A stretch of DNA of 39,105 nucleotides from Phenylobacterium sp. (GCF_030646615.1 NZ_JAUSLG010000067.1:1-39105); one strand, 5' to 3'. Numbered from the stretch's first letter, positions 15,476 to 25,228 are shown. Made by a program: numbers and translations. Notes: generated by a model from the letters alone, not told the origin.

Positions 15476-18151
15476 CTAGCTGGCCGCCGTCTTCTTGGCG
15501 GGCGCCTTCTTGGCCGCGGGCTTCTTGGCCGCCGGCTTCTTCGCAGCAGTCTTGGGGGCCGCAGCCTTGGGAGCCGCCGCCTTCTTCGCCGCCGGCGCCT
15601 TGTCGGCCTTCTCCGCCTTGGGCTTGGCCGCCGCCTTCTTCACCGGCTTCTTCTTAGCCCCGCCCTTGGCCTCCCGTTCGGCCAGCAGGGCGACCGCCTG
15701 TTCCAGGGTGACGTCCTGCGGATCAGCCCCGCGGGGGACATTGGCGTTGGTGGCGCCGTGCTTGATATAGGGGCCATAGCGCCCCGACAGCACCCGCACG
15801 GGCTGGCCGTCGGCCGGGTGGGCGCCCAGCTCCTTCAGGGCCGTCGCCTCGCCCCGGCGGCCCTTGCCGCCCGCCTTCTTCTCGGCGATCAGCGCCACGG
15901 CGCGGTTGAGCCCAACCTCGAACACCTCGTCGATGCTCTCCAGATTGGCATAGGCGCCGTTGTGCTGGACGAAGGGGCCATAGCGGCCGAGGCCCGCCAG
16001 GATCATCTGGCCGTCCTCGGGGTGGGCGCCGACCTCGCGGGGCAGGCGCAGCAGGCGCAGGCCCTTTTCCAGGTCCATGGCCGCTGGCGACCAGGTCTTG
16101 GGCAGGCTGGAGCGTTTGGGTTTGTCGCCTTCGCCCAGTTGCACATAGGGGCCGAACCGGCCGCTCTTCAGATAGACGATCAGTCCGGTGTCCGGATCGG
16201 TCCCCAGCTCGCGGTCGCCATTGGCGGCGTCGGTTTCGTCGCCCTCGGTCTGGGCGATGGGCCGGGTGAACCGGCATTCGGGATAGTTGGAGCAGCCGAT
16301 GAAGGCGCCGAACTTGCCGGTCTTCAGCGACAGGCGCCCCGTACCGCAGGTCGGGCAGGCGCGGGGATCGGCGCCATCGCCCTTGTCGGGAAAGATGTGG
16401 GGGCCGAGCGCGTCGTTCAGGGCGTCCAGCACGTTGGTCACGCGCAGTTCGGAAATCTCGCCGACCGCGGCGTGGAAGTCCTGCCAGAACTCCCGCAGCA
16501 GCACCTTCCAGTCCAGTTCGCCGGCCGAGACCAGGTCGAGCTTCTCCTCCAGGGCGGCGGTGAAGTCGTACTCCACATAGCGGCGGAAGAACTGCTCGAG
16601 GAAGGCGGTGACCAGCCGGCCCTTGTCCTCGGGCACGAACCGGTTCTTGTCCATCTTCACATAGTCGCGGTCGCGCAGCACGGTCAGCACCGAGGCATAG
16701 GTCGAGGGCCGGCCGATGCCGAGCTCCTCCATCTTCTTGACCAGGCTGGCTTCGGAATAGCGCGGCGGCGGCTCGGTGAAGTGCTGGGCGGCCCGGGCGG
16801 CGGCGACCTTGGCCGCGGCCCCCTGGGTCACCTGGGGCAGGCGGCCGGACTCCTCGTCGTCGGCGTCATCGCGCCCTTCCTCGTAGACCGCCAGATAGCC
16901 GTCGAACAGGATCACCTGGCCGGTGGCCCGCAGGCCGGTCTGGCCATCGGCGCTCTCCAGCTCAATGGTGGTCCGCTCGATGCGGGCGCTCTCCATCTGC
17001 GAGGCGATCATCCGCTTCCAGATCAGCTCGTAGAGCCGGCCGAGATCCCCATCCAGGCGCAGGGAGCCTGGATTGCGGGCCAGGCTGGTGGGCCGGATCG
17101 CCTCGTGGGCCTCCTGGGCGTTCTTGGCCTTGGTGCGATAGATGCGCGCCTGCTCGGGCACATATTCTTTGCCGTAGACGCCGCCGATCACCATGCGGGC
17201 CTCGTCCAGGGCTTCGGGCGCGGCCTGCACGCCATCGGTCCGCATATAGGTGATCAGGCCGACGGTCTCGCCGCCGATATCGACGCCCTCATAGAGCTTC
17301 TGGGCCGCCTGCATGGTGCGCTGGGCCGAGAAGCCGAGCTTGCGGGAGGCCTCCTGCTGCAGGGTTGAGGTGGTGAAGGGCGGGGCCGGGGAACGCTTTG
17401 CCGGCTTCTTCTCCACCGAGGCGATGGTGAAGCTGGCGGCCTGGACGGCGGCCTTGGCGGCCTCGGCGGCGGCCGCGTCGCCCAGGTCGAACTTGGTCAG
17501 GCGCTTGGCCTGGTGCTTGACCAGGCGGGCGACGAAGGGATCGCCGCCAGCCGACACATCGGCGTCGACAGTCCAGTATTCCTGGGTCTTGAACCGCTCG
17601 ATCTCGAGTTCGCGGTCGACGATCAGACGCAGGGCCACCGACTGCACCCGGCCGGCCGAGCGCGACCCCGGCAGCTTGCGCCACAGCACTGGCGAGAGGG
17701 TGAAGCCCACCAGATAGTCCAGGGCGCGGCGGGCGAGATAGGCCTCGACCAGCTCCATGTCGATGTCGCGGGGGGCCTTCATGGCCTCGGTGACGGCGGA
17801 CTTGGTGATGGCGTTGAACACCACCCGCTGGACCTGGGCGCCCTTGATGACCTTCTTCTTCTGAAGGACCTCCAGGACGTGCCACGAGATGGCTTCGCCC
17901 TCCCGGTCGGGGTCGGTGGCCAGGATCAGGCGGTCGGCCCCCTTCATCGCCTCGGCGATGTCGTTCAGCCGCTTGGCGGACTTGGCGTCCACGTCCCAGC
18001 TCATGGCGAAGTCCTCGTCCGGCCGGACGGAGCCATCCTTGGGCGGCAGGTCGCGCACATGGCCGTACGAGGCCAACACGACATAGTCGCTGCCCAGGTA
18101 CTTGTTGATGGTCTTGGCCTTGGCCGGGCTCTCGACGACGACGACGTTCAT
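15476..18151 (-). CDS. topA: DNA topoisomerase I
   Basis: A type IA topoisomerase of 891 residues that relaxes negative supercoils. The Toprim domain has VVVESPAKAKTINKYLG at the N-terminus and DPDREGEAI at 80-88; the catalytic tyrosine is Tyr302 in GLITYMRTDG. A C4 zinc finger (CPTCGTGRLS to CSNYPEC) is followed by several repeats of the SGRFGPYVQLG type. The last 70 or so residues are a Lys/Ala/Pro-rich tail of AAKKP-like repeats, resembling eukaryotic H1 tails, a common but variable feature of alphaproteobacterial TopA. It is 149 bases downstream of dprA and 5 bases upstream of the AAA ATPase gene. Confidence 0.97.
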   Translation of the reverse strand: MNVVVVESPAKAKTINKYLGSDYVVLASYGHVRDLPPKDGSVRPDEDFAMSWDVDAKSAKRLNDIAEAMKGADRLILATDPDREGEAISWHVLEVLQKKKVIKGAQVQRVVFNAITKSAVTEAMKAPRDIDMELVEAYLARRALDYLVGFTLSPVLWRKLPGSRSAGRVQSVALRLIVDRELEIERFKTQEYWTVDADVSAGGDPFVARLVKHQAKRLTKFDLGDAAAAEAAKAAVQAASFTIASVEKKPAKRSPAPPFTTSTLQQEASRKLGFSAQRTMQAAQKLYEGVDIGGETVGLITYMRTDGVQAAPEALDEARMVIGGVYGKEYVPEQARIYRTKAKNAQEAHEAIRPTSLARNPGSLRLDGDLGRLYELIWKRMIASQMESARIERTTIELESADGQTGLRATGQVILFDGYLAVYEEGRDDADDEESGRLPQVTQGAAAKVAAARAAQHFTEPPPRYSEASLVKKMEELGIGRPSTYASVLTVLRDRDYVKMDKNRFVPEDKGRLVTAFLEQFFRRYVEYDFTAALEEKLDLVSAGELDWKVLLREFWQDFHAAVGEISELRVTNVLDALNDALGPHIFPDKGDGADPRACPTCGTGRLSLKTGKFGAFIGCSNYPECRFTRPIAQTEGDETDAANGDRELGTDPDTGLIVYLKSGRFGPYVQLGEGDKPKRSSLPKTWSPAAMDLEKGLRLLRLPREVGAHPEDGQMILAGLGRYGPFVQHNGAYANLESIDEVFEVGLNRAVALIAEKKAGGKGRRGEATALKELGAHPADGQPVRVLSGRYGPYIKHGATNANVPRGADPQDVTLEQAVALLAEREAKGGAKKKPVKKAAAKPKAEKADKAPAAKKAAAPKAAAPKTAAKKPAAKKPAAKKAPAKKTAAS

Positions 18152-18300
18152 TTGTGGGGCTTTGACTGACGGCTACGCGGGCGGAAAGCCCGGAACACAA
18201 AGGCGCGAAAGGTGGGCTTGGGCATGGGGCGATGTCAACCGGCCCCAGGATGGCCAGCAATTACAAGGGGCGAGGCCGCAGTGGGGGCGCATCGCGCCGC

Positions 18301-19395
18301 TCATGCGAGCGCCGCCAGGCCGCCGGGCAGCAGCTCAGCCCGTCCGGCCACGGCCAGCTCCACCAGGGCGGCGGCCACCGCGCCGGCGTCGCGACCGGTG
18401 GCGCGCACCAGTTCGTCCCGCGACACCGGCGTGGGCGAGAGGAGGGCCGCCACGGCTTCGACAAGCTCATGATCGGCGACTATGCAGGCCGGTGGAGCCC
18501 TGTAGGCGCGCTCCTGGTCCCGGAAGCCGGCGAAGGTATCCAGCGCGCGCAGCACATCCTCCACGCCTTCGCAGAGCGCCGCCCCTTGGCGGATCAGGTC
18601 GTTGGCGCCCCGGGCGCGGGGGTCCAGGGGCGAGCCTGGCACCGCCAGCACGTCGCGGCCCTGCTCGGCGGCCAGGCGCGCGGTGATCAGCGAGCCGGAC
18701 CGCAGCTCGGCCTCGACCACCACCACGGCCCGCGAAAGGCCGGCGATGATCCGGTTGCGTCGGGGGAAGTCCCGGGCCTGGGCCTGGCGGCCGGGGGGAT
18801 GCTCGGCGACCACGCAGCCCTCTTCGACCAGCCGTCGATAGAGATCGCGATGCTCCGGCGGATAGATGTCGTTCACCCCGCCGCCGAGGACGGCGATGCT
18901 GCCGTGCTCCAGCGAACCTTCATGGGCCGCGCCGTCGATGCCGCGGGCCATGCCCGAGACGATCACGTGACCAGCCTGTCCCAGCTCGGCGGCCAGGCCG
19001 CGGGCGAATCTCTGGCCGGCGGCCGAGGCGACCCGGGCGCCGACGATGGCCACGATGGAGCGGTCGAGCAGGCTGACATCGCCGCGGGCCCAAAGCACGG
19101 GCGGCGGCGGGTCCAGGGCGGCCAAGGCCTGGGGATAGCTGGCCTCGCAGGCGCAGATGAGCTGGGCGCCCAGGGCCTCGCCGGCGGCGAGCTCGGCCTC
19201 GATCTCGTCGGTCGAGGGAATGGCCGGCGCGCCGTTGCGGCCGCCCCGGCGGGCCAGCTCCGGCAGGGCCTCCAGGGCGCGGCCCGGCTCGGCGTAGCGA
19301 CGGATCAGCTGGTCGAAGGTGACCGCGCCGACGCCCTCGCTGCGGGCCAGCCGCAGCCAGTCGCGCCGCCCCTGGGGCGTCAGGCCTGGGCTCAT
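18301..19395 (-). CDS. dprA: DprA, DNA processing protein
   Basis: This protein loads RecA on incoming single-stranded DNA in natural transformation and is widely kept even where transformation is unproven. The 364-residue protein has an N-terminal SAM-like region, a Rossmann-like core with SGMARGIDGAAH at 147-158, VLGGGVNDIYPPEH, FPRRNRIIAGLS and LAVPGSP, and a C-terminal winged-helix domain (LSPTPVSRDELVRATG). Its ATG overlaps the plsY stop as ATGA, which indicates translational coupling. Confidence 0.95.
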   Translation of the reverse strand: MSPGLTPQGRRDWLRLARSEGVGAVTFDQLIRRYAEPGRALEALPELARRGGRNGAPAIPSTDEIEAELAAGEALGAQLICACEASYPQALAALDPPPPVLWARGDVSLLDRSIVAIVGARVASAAGQRFARGLAAELGQAGHVIVSGMARGIDGAAHEGSLEHGSIAVLGGGVNDIYPPEHRDLYRRLVEEGCVVAEHPPGRQAQARDFPRRNRIIAGLSRAVVVVEAELRSGSLITARLAAEQGRDVLAVPGSPLDPRARGANDLIRQGAALCEGVEDVLRALDTFAGFRDQERAYRAPPACIVADHELVEAVAALLSPTPVSRDELVRATGRDAGAVAAALVELAVAGRAELLPGGLAALA

Positions 19396-20048
19396 GCAGG
19401 ATCCTGCGGTTCAGGCGTCTTCCCACGGCCGATCTTCGGCTCCTGGCCCTTCAGCAGGCGGCCGATATTCTCCCGGTGGCGGAAGAAGATCAGCACCGCC
19501 ATGACCACCGCCAGCACGGCGATGGGATAGGGGCGGTCGGTGACGAACACATAGATGGGCGCCAGCGTCGCGGCGGTCAGGGCCGCCAGGGACGAGAGGC
19601 GGAAGACCAGGGCCACCAGGATCCAGGTGGCGCCGGCCAGCATCCCCACCGGCCAGGCTGCGGCCAGCAGGACGCCGAAGAAGGTGGCGACCCCCTTGCC
19701 CCCCTTGAAGCCCAGCCAGACGGGGAAGATGTGGCCGATGAAGGCCGCGCCGCCGGCCAGGGCGGTGAGCGTGGCCTGGGCGCTCTGCGGGCCGTCCTTG
19801 GTCACCATCCAGGCGATGAACACCGCCATGGCGCCCTTGCCGCCGTCCCCCAGCAGGGTGATCAGGGCCAGGTCCTTGCGCCCGGTGCGCAGCACATTGG
19901 TCGCGCCGATATTGCCCGAGCCGATGGCGCGCACGTCGCCGGCCCCGCCCAGGCGGGTGGCGATGACGCCGAAGGGGATGGAGCCCAGCAGGTATCCGCC
20001 GATCACGGCGGCGGCGATGAGCGCGAGGCTCAAGGTGTCGGTCGGCAT
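19392..20048 (-). CDS. plsY: Glycerol-3-phosphate acyltransferase PlsY
   Basis: An inner-membrane enzyme of 218 residues that acylates glycerol-3-phosphate with acyl-phosphate to start phospholipid synthesis. Three family motifs are visible: GYLLGSIPFGVIATRL, GSGNIGATNVLRTG and GHIFPVWLGFKGGKGVATFFG; between them are about five hydrophobic segments. The frame runs upstream, but the ATG at 20048 begins the first membrane segment and has GGGGA upstream. A plsY-dprA-topA order is common in alphaproteobacteria. The overlap with dprA (ATGA) implies a single operon. Confidence 0.95.
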   Translation of the reverse strand: MPTDTLSLALIAAAVIGGYLLGSIPFGVIATRLGGAGDVRAIGSGNIGATNVLRTGRKDLALITLLGDGGKGAMAVFIAWMVTKDGPQSAQATLTALAGGAAFIGHIFPVWLGFKGGKGVATFFGVLLAAAWPVGMLAGATWILVALVFRLSSLAALTAATLAPIYVFVTDRPYPIAVLAVVMAVLIFFRHRENIGRLLKGQEPKIGRGKTPEPQDPA

Positions 20049-20172
20049 ATGTTTCCCCGGTTTCCCTAGGTCCTGGCCGCGTCCATCTCGCGTGTGACGA
20101 CGGCCAGGATCTGGCGTTGCTGTTTTGTTCGCCCATGCATAGCGTCGGTCGACGAGCCGGGCAACGGTCCAG

Positions 20173-21468
20173 CTAGTCGGCCTGATAGACCACGCGGCCG
20201 TCAACCAGGGTCGTGCGGACCACGCCCTGCAAGCGGCGACCGTCGAAGGGCGAGTTCTTCGACTTGGACTTCAGGTCGGCCAGATCGACGATCATCGGCG
20301 CGTTCAGGTCGCACAGCACGAGGTCGGCCGGGGCGCCCTTGGCCAGGCGTCCTGCCGGCAGGCCCAGCAGTTCGGCGGGCCGGCTGGTGACCGTCCGCAT
20401 CAGGTCGATCAGGGGAATGCGGCCCTCATGGTGGAAGGCCAGCAGGGCCGGCAGCAGGGTCTGCAGGCCCACGGCGCCGGGCGCGGCCTCGTCATAGGGC
20501 AGGCGCTTGTCCTCGGCCGGCGCCGGGGCGTGGGCCGAAACCACGATGTCGATCAGGCCGGAGGCCAGGGCCTCGATCACCGCCTGGCGGTCGTCCTCGC
20601 CGCGCAACGGGGGATCGACCTTGCAGAAGGTGCGATAGTCGCCGATGTCCACCTCATTGAAGGACAGGTGGTTGATCGAGGTGGTCGCCGTCACGTCCAG
20701 GCCGCGGGCCTTGCCGCGGTCCAGGCTCTCCAGGGCGCAGGCCGTGGTGATCTGGTCCACCAGCAGCCGCCCGCCGGTCAGCTCCACCAGGGCGAGGTCG
20801 CGCTCCAGCATGATCTTCTCGGCGATGGGCGGGACCGACGGCAGGCCCATGCGTCCGGCCAGCTCGCCCTCGGTGGCCGCCGCGCCGGCCGCCAGCCAGG
20901 GATCGGCCGGCCGGTGGGCCACCAGCACGCCGAAGCTGCGGGCATAGGCCAGCAGGCGGCGGAAGACCTTGGAATTGACGATGGGATGGTCGGCGTCGGT
21001 GACATAGACGCAGCCGGCGTCCCGCATCAGACCGATCTCGGCCATGCGCTCGCCCGCCAGGCCCTTGGTGGCCGCGCCGGCCGGATAGACGTGGACCAGC
21101 TCGATGTCCCGGGCCCGGCGAAGGATGAAGTCCACCACCGACGGATCGTCGATGGCCGGCGAGGTGTCGGGCTGGACGACGATCGAGGTCACGCCGCCGG
21201 CGGCCGCGGCCAGGGCGGCGGACTTCAGCGTCTCCTTGGGTTCGGCGCCGGGTTCGCCGGTCTTGACCCGCAGGTCGATCAGGCCGGGGGCCAGCATGGC
21301 GCCGCGGGCGTCGATCGTCTCGATGTCGTCGGACAGGCCGCCCAGCTCACCGCCGAAGATCACATCTGCGATCTTGCCGGTCTTGACCAGCAGGGCGCCG
21401 GGCGCGTCCTGGCCGCTGGCCGGATCGACGAGGCGCGCATTGAGAATGGCCAGGGGACGGGGCGCCAT
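20173..21468 (-). CDS. pyrC: Dihydroorotase-like PyrC' (catalytic residues lost)
   Basis: An amidohydrolase-fold protein of 431 residues with dihydroorotase sequence character (APGLID motif, PLRGEDDRQAVIEAL, SRPAELLGL). The catalytic site is gone: the usual DxHxHxREPG is D65-L-R67-V-K69-T-G-E-P-G, so both histidines are Arg and Lys; the later metal-ligand His region reads LVDQITT; the catalytic Asp of the usual TDHAPH is Ala312 in VSAHAPA. This fits the inactive PyrC' that serves as a structural partner of PyrB in pseudomonad-type aspartate transcarbamoylase. An active dihydroorotase should exist elsewhere in the genome. It overlaps the pyrB stop by one base (TGATG). Confidence 0.88.
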   Translation of the reverse strand: MAPRPLAILNARLVDPASGQDAPGALLVKTGKIADVIFGGELGGLSDDIETIDARGAMLAPGLIDLRVKTGEPGAEPKETLKSAALAAAAGGVTSIVVQPDTSPAIDDPSVVDFILRRARDIELVHVYPAGAATKGLAGERMAEIGLMRDAGCVYVTDADHPIVNSKVFRRLLAYARSFGVLVAHRPADPWLAAGAAATEGELAGRMGLPSVPPIAEKIMLERDLALVELTGGRLLVDQITTACALESLDRGKARGLDVTATTSINHLSFNEVDIGDYRTFCKVDPPLRGEDDRQAVIEALASGLIDIVVSAHAPAPAEDKRLPYDEAAPGAVGLQTLLPALLAFHHEGRIPLIDLMRTVTSRPAELLGLPAGRLAKGAPADLVLCDLNAPMIVDLADLKSKSKNSPFDGRRLQGVVRTTLVDGRVVYQAD

Positions 21469-22445
21469 CAGTCGTTGTCCAGTCGGGCCGAAAGGGCGGC
21501 GAGCACCGCCATGCGGGCGGCGACGCCCATCTCCACCTGATCCTGGATCAGGCTGACGGCCAGGTCGTCGGCCACCTCCGAATCGATCTCGACCCCGCGG
21601 TTCATGGGGCCGGGATGCATGACCCGGACATGCGGGGCCGCACAGGCCAGCTTCTCCCGGTCGAGGCCGAAGAAGCGGAAATATTCCCGTTGGGAGGGGG
21701 CGAGCACGCCGTCCATGCGCTCCAGCTGCAGGCGCAGCATCATGACCACGTCGCAGCCGGCGATGCCCTTGCGCAGGTCGTGATAGACCTCAGAGCCCCA
21801 GCGGTCGGCCTCGGCCGGCATCAGGGTGGGCGGCCCCACCAGCCGCACCTCGGCGCCCATCATCTGCAGCAGGCCGACATTGGAGCGGGCCACGCGGCTG
21901 TGCAGCACATCGCCGCAGATCGCCACCCGCAGGCCGGCGATGCGGCCGAAGGCCCGCCGCATGGACAAGGCGTCCAGCAGGGCCTGGGTGGGGTGTTCAT
22001 GCTGGCCGTCGCCGGCGTTGATCACCGAGCACGACACCTTCTGCGACAGCAGCGAGGCCGCGCCCGAGGAGGCGTGGCGCACCACCAGCAGGTCCGGCTG
22101 CATGGCGTTCAGGGTGACGGCGGTGTCGATCAGGGTCTCGCCCTTGGCGATGGACGAGGCCCGCGGGCTCATGTTCACGACGTCGGCGCCCAGCCGCTTG
22201 CCGGCCAGCTCGAAGGAGCTCTGGGTGCGGGTGGAGTTCTCGAAGAACAGGTTCATCAGCGTCCGACCCTTGAGCAGATCGAGCTTCTTCGAGGTCTGGC
22301 GGTTGAGGGTCACGAAGGTGTCGGCCAGGTCCAGCAGGTCGCTGACCTCGACGGGATTCAGGTCCAGCACCGAAAGAAAATGGCGCTTGGGAAAGGGGAA
22401 GGTCTTCCCCAGGACGTCGATCAGACCGGATTCGGGCGCGCTCAT
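21468..22445 (-). CDS. pyrB: Aspartate carbamoyltransferase catalytic subunit
   Basis: The enzyme joins carbamoyl phosphate and aspartate in the second step of pyrimidine synthesis. The 325-residue protein shows the carbamoyl-phosphate loop [13 protein letters not shown], the [10 protein letters not shown] motif and MHPGPMNRG near the C-terminus, all intact. The length and N-terminal extension (about 25 residues before the core) match forms that associate with PyrC'. No pyrI gene follows, in keeping with this type. It overlaps pyrC' by one base. ruvX lies 64 bases upstream on the same strand; no clear ribosome binding site is seen at the ATG. Confidence 0.96.
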   Translation of the reverse strand: MSAPESGLIDVLGKTFPFPKRHFLSVLDLNPVEVSDLLDLADTFVTLNRQTSKKLDLLKGRTLMNLFFENSTRTQSSFELAGKRLGADVVNMSPRASSIAKGETLIDTAVTLNAMQPDLLVVRHASSGAASLLSQKVSCSVINAGDGQHEHPTQALLDALSMRRAFGRIAGLRVAICGDVLHSRVARSNVGLLQMMGAEVRLVGPPTLMPAEADRWGSEVYHDLRKGIAGCDVVMMLRLQLERMDGVLAPSQREYFRFFGLDREKLACAAPHVRVMHPGPMNRGVEIDSEVADDLAVSLIQDQVEMGVAARMAVLAALSARLDND

Positions 22446-22509
22446 TAAAGCGCCGTCTTAAGGGGGCTGGCCGGCTTCGCCAAGGCGCCAGTGGCCAGTG
22501 TCCACATGT

Positions 22510-23007
22510 TCAGGCCTCGGACGGCGGCGCGGGGGCGTCCGCCAGATTGCGCAGGCGCTCGAGGGCGCCCTGGAGAATCCAGGCGGCTGCGGCCTTGTCC
22601 ACCACCTCGCCGCGGCGGGCGCGGGTCATGTCGGCCTCGTCCACCAGCATCCGGTTCACGGCCATGGACGACATCCGCTCGTCCCAGAAGGCGATGGGCA
22701 GGTCGCGCAGGCGTAAGAGGTTGCGGGCGAAGGCGCGGCTGGACTGGCAGCGCGTCCCTTCGGTGCCGTCCATATTGACCGGCAGGCCGATGATCACGCC
22801 GACCGCGCCGCGGCCCTCCATCAGGGCGAACAGGGCCTCGGCGTCAGCGGTGAACTTGGTCTTGCGGATCAGCTTCAGCGGCGAGGCCACCATGCGGCCC
22901 GTGTCGGACACCGCCACGCCGATGGTCTTTTCCCCCAGGTCCAGGCCCACGACGGGGCCTAGACGGGGCAGGTGGGCGGGCAGTTCACTCAGTTCGACAA
23001 CAGCCAT
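22510..23007 (-). CDS. ruvX: RuvX/YqgF, RNase H-fold pre-16S rRNA nuclease
   Basis: A 165-residue protein that in other bacteria helps trim the 5' end of pre-16S rRNA, formerly called a putative Holliday junction resolvase. Acidic motifs are in VVGLDLGEKTIGVAVSD, FWDERMSSM and DKAAAAWILQ, and IIGLPVNMDG follows the family pattern. The open frame continues 90 codons upstream over gatC in the opposite direction; the ATG at 23007 with GGAGAGG 5 bases upstream fixes the start. It diverges from gatC across 133 bases, which must hold both promoters. Confidence 0.94.
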   Translation of the reverse strand: MAVVELSELPAHLPRLGPVVGLDLGEKTIGVAVSDTGRMVASPLKLIRKTKFTADAEALFALMEGRGAVGVIIGLPVNMDGTEGTRCQSSRAFARNLLRLRDLPIAFWDERMSSMAVNRMLVDEADMTRARRGEVVDKAAAAWILQGALERLRNLADAPAPPSEA

Positions 23008-23140
23008 GCCTCTCCATAACGCCGGGAGGTCCTGCCCCAAAGGCCTAGAATCGCCGCCCCGTGACGCCTTTCGGCGCGCGCGGCTTGCCATGAGCCGACC
23101 TCCGCGGCTAACCCACGGATCAGATTGCAAGGAGGCCCCC

Positions 23141-23428
23141 ATGGCCATCGACGTGGCGACCGTTCGCAAGGTCGCCAAGCTGGCGCGCATCGCCGAACCC
23201 GAGGCGCGTCTGGAATCCCTGGTCCAGGAGCTGAACGGCATCCTGACCTGGATCGAGCTGCTGGAAGAGGTGGACACTGACGGGGTCGAGCCGATGACCT
23301 CGGTGGTCCATCAGGGCCTGCCCATGCGCGAGGACGTGGTGACCGAGGGCGGCGACCCGGCCAAGGTGCTGGCCAATGCGCCGAAGACGGCCAAGGACTT
23401 CTTCGTGGTCCCCAAGGTGGTGGAATAG
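23141..23428 (+). CDS. gatC: Asp/Glu-tRNA amidotransferase subunit GatC
   Basis: The small subunit (95 residues) that wraps round GatA and holds GatCAB together. It begins MAIDVATVRKVAKLARI and has the typical LVQELNGILTWIELLEEVDTDG helix region, GVEPMTSV and a C-terminal FFVVPKVVE. A strong AAGGAGG (23129-23135) precedes the ATG by 5 bases. The open frame extends upstream through ruvX on the other strand, so I use this start. The TAG stop directly abuts the gatA ATG. Confidence 0.97.
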   Translation: MAIDVATVRKVAKLARIAEPEARLESLVQELNGILTWIELLEEVDTDGVEPMTSVVHQGLPMREDVVTEGGDPAKVLANAPKTAKDFFVVPKVVE

Positions 23429-24901
23429 ATGAGCGACCTGACCAAGCTGACGCTCAAGACCGCTCTCCAAGGCCTTGAATCAAAATCGTTTTCAGCGGTG
23501 GAGCTGACCCAGGCCCATGTGGCGGCCGTGGAGTCGGCCAAGGCCCTGAACGCCTTTGTCCTGGAGACGCCGGACAAGGCCCTGGACATGGCCCGCGCCA
23601 GCGACGCCCGCCGGGCCCGCGGCGAGGCCGGCGCCCTGGACGGCGCGCCCCTGGGGATCAAGGACCTGTTCTGCACCGAAGGGGTGCGGTCCACCGCCTG
23701 CTCCAGGATTCTCGGCGACTTCAAGCCGACCTACGAATCCACCGTCACCGCCAATCTCTGGCGGGACGGGGCGGTCATGCTCGGCAAGCTGAACATGGAC
23801 GAGTTCGCCATGGGCTCGTCCAATGAGAGCAGCGCCTTCGGCCCGGTGATCAATCCCTGGCGCGGCCAGGGCGACGACACCCCGCGCACGCCGGGCGGCT
23901 CCTCGGGGGGCTCGGCCGCCGCGGTGGCCGCCGAACTCTGCCTGGGCGCCACGGCCACCGATACGGGCGGCTCGATCCGCCAGCCGGCCGCCTTCACCGG
24001 CACGGTGGGCATCAAGCCGACCTATGGCCGATGCTCGCGCTGGGGCGTGGTGGCCTTCGCCTCGTCCCTGGACCAGGCCGGCCCCATCGCCCGCAATGTC
24101 GAGGACGCGGCCATCCTGCTGAAGTCCATGGCCGGGCACGACGCCAAGGACTCCACAAGCCTCGACGTCGAGGTTCCGGACTTCGCCAGCTTCGTGGGCA
24201 AGTCCGTCAAGGGCCTGCGCATCGGCATCCCCAAGGAATACCGCGCCGACGGCATGCCGCCCGAGATCGAAAAGCTGTGGGAGCAGGGGGTGGCCTGGCT
24301 GAAGGCCGCGGGCTGCGAGATCGTCGAGGTCTCGCTGCCCCACACCAAGTACGCCCTGCCGGCCTATTACATCGTGGCGCCGGCCGAGGCCTCCTCCAAC
24401 CTCGCCCGCTATGACGGCATGCGCTACGGCCTGCGGGTCGATGGCGCCAATCTGACCGAGACCTACGAACAGACCCGGGCCCAAGGGTTCGGCGAAGAGG
24501 TCAAGCGGCGGATCCTGATCGGGTCCTATGTGCTCTCGGCGGGTTATTACGACGCCTATTATCTCAAGGCCCTGAAGGTGCGCCGGCGGATTTCCGATGA
24601 TTTCGACCAGGCCTTCGAGAAGGTCGACGCCCTCCTGACCCCTACGGCGCCGTCGGCCGCCTTCACGCTCGGCGAGAACGCCGACGATCCGGTGGCCATG
24701 TACCTGAACGACATCTTCACCGTGACGGTGAATCTGGCCGGTTTGCCGGGCATGAGCGTGCCGGCCGGGGTGGATGCAAACGGCCTGCCGCTCGGCCTGC
24801 AGCTGATTGGCCGCCCCCTGGACGAGGGCACGCTGTTCTCACTGGGCGGGGTGATCGAAGAGGCGGCTCAGTTCAAGACCAGGCCGCAACGCTGGTGGTG
24901 A
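23429..24901 (+). CDS. gatA: Asp/Glu-tRNA amidotransferase subunit GatA
   Basis: The glutaminase subunit (490 residues) that frees ammonia for conversion of Glu-tRNA(Gln) to Gln-tRNA(Gln). The amidase-signature triad is intact: Lys78 in APLGIKDLF, cis-Ser158 in PGGSSGGS, and the nucleophile Ser182 in [10 protein letters not shown], with the 24-residue spacing usual for GatA. The gene starts at the base after the gatC stop. It is not followed directly by gatB: a minus-strand gene lies between them, so gatB must have its own promoter or be reached by readthrough. Confidence 0.97.
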   Translation: MSDLTKLTLKTALQGLESKSFSAVELTQAHVAAVESAKALNAFVLETPDKALDMARASDARRARGEAGALDGAPLGIKDLFCTEGVRSTACSRILGDFKPTYESTVTANLWRDGAVMLGKLNMDEFAMGSSNESSAFGPVINPWRGQGDDTPRTPGGSSGGSAAAVAAELCLGATATDTGGSIRQPAAFTGTVGIKPTYGRCSRWGVVAFASSLDQAGPIARNVEDAAILLKSMAGHDAKDSTSLDVEVPDFASFVGKSVKGLRIGIPKEYRADGMPPEIEKLWEQGVAWLKAAGCEIVEVSLPHTKYALPAYYIVAPAEASSNLARYDGMRYGLRVDGANLTETYEQTRAQGFGEEVKRRILIGSYVLSAGYYDAYYLKALKVRRRISDDFDQAFEKVDALLTPTAPSAAFTLGENADDPVAMYLNDIFTVTVNLAGLPGMSVPAGVDANGLPLGLQLIGRPLDEGTLFSLGGVIEEAAQFKTRPQRWW

Positions 24902-24902
24902 C

Positions 24903-24932
24903 GCCCGCCGCGGCCGGCGGCCGCGGACGGGC
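24903..24932. terminator. GC hairpin between gatA and a convergent gene
   Basis: GCCCG plus CCGCGGCC pairs with GGCCGCGG plus CGGGC around a GGC loop, with one bulged A. It lies directly after the gatA stop and 8 bases from the end of the convergent minus-strand gene. It lacks a T-run, so it may slow or block readthrough but is not a textbook terminator. Confidence 0.5.
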
Positions 24933-24940
24933 TGAACCCC

Positions 24941-25228
24941 TTAGTCGGTGGCCAGTTCGCTCTTGATGGCCGCCAGGGTGTCGTCGGTGATCTGACCCTC
25001 GGAATAGGGCTTCAGCTCCACCAGCGTCATGCCCTTGAACATGTCGTAGGAGGGGTGGGCGCCGATGCCGGGAAGGTGCTTCTCCAGCACGGCCTTGGCT
25101 TTTTCGTCGGCCATCAGCTCGGCGACGGGGGTGGACTCGACCGAGAGATTTGTCTCGGCGGCCGCGCCGGCGACGGCGGTCAGCGTCATCGAAAGGGCGA
25201 GGGCGCCCGTCATGAGAAATTTGCGCAT
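24941..25228 (-). CDS. Small secreted protein of unknown function
   Basis: A 95-residue protein with an N-terminal signal peptide (basic MRKF, hydrophobic stretch to AVAGAAAE, cleavage near residue 25). The mature part, LSVESTPVAELMADEKAKAV followed by a proline-glycine segment and ITDDTLAAIKSEL, is helical in character and has no cysteines. It resembles, from memory, short tails or domains found in other alphaproteobacterial proteins, but I do not recognise a named family. A GGAGG ribosome binding site is about 9 bases before the ATG. It lies between gatA and gatB on the opposite strand. Its role is unknown. Confidence 0.75.
   Translation of the reverse strand: MRKFLMTGALALSMTLTAVAGAAAETNLSVESTPVAELMADEKAKAVLEKHLPGIGAHPSYDMFKGMTLVELKPYSEGQITDDTLAAIKSELATD

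Noticed and set aside
22444..22463. Two TTAA elements just upstream of pyrB
   Set aside because: The spacing is nine bases, not seven, so it does not fit the CtrA consensus.
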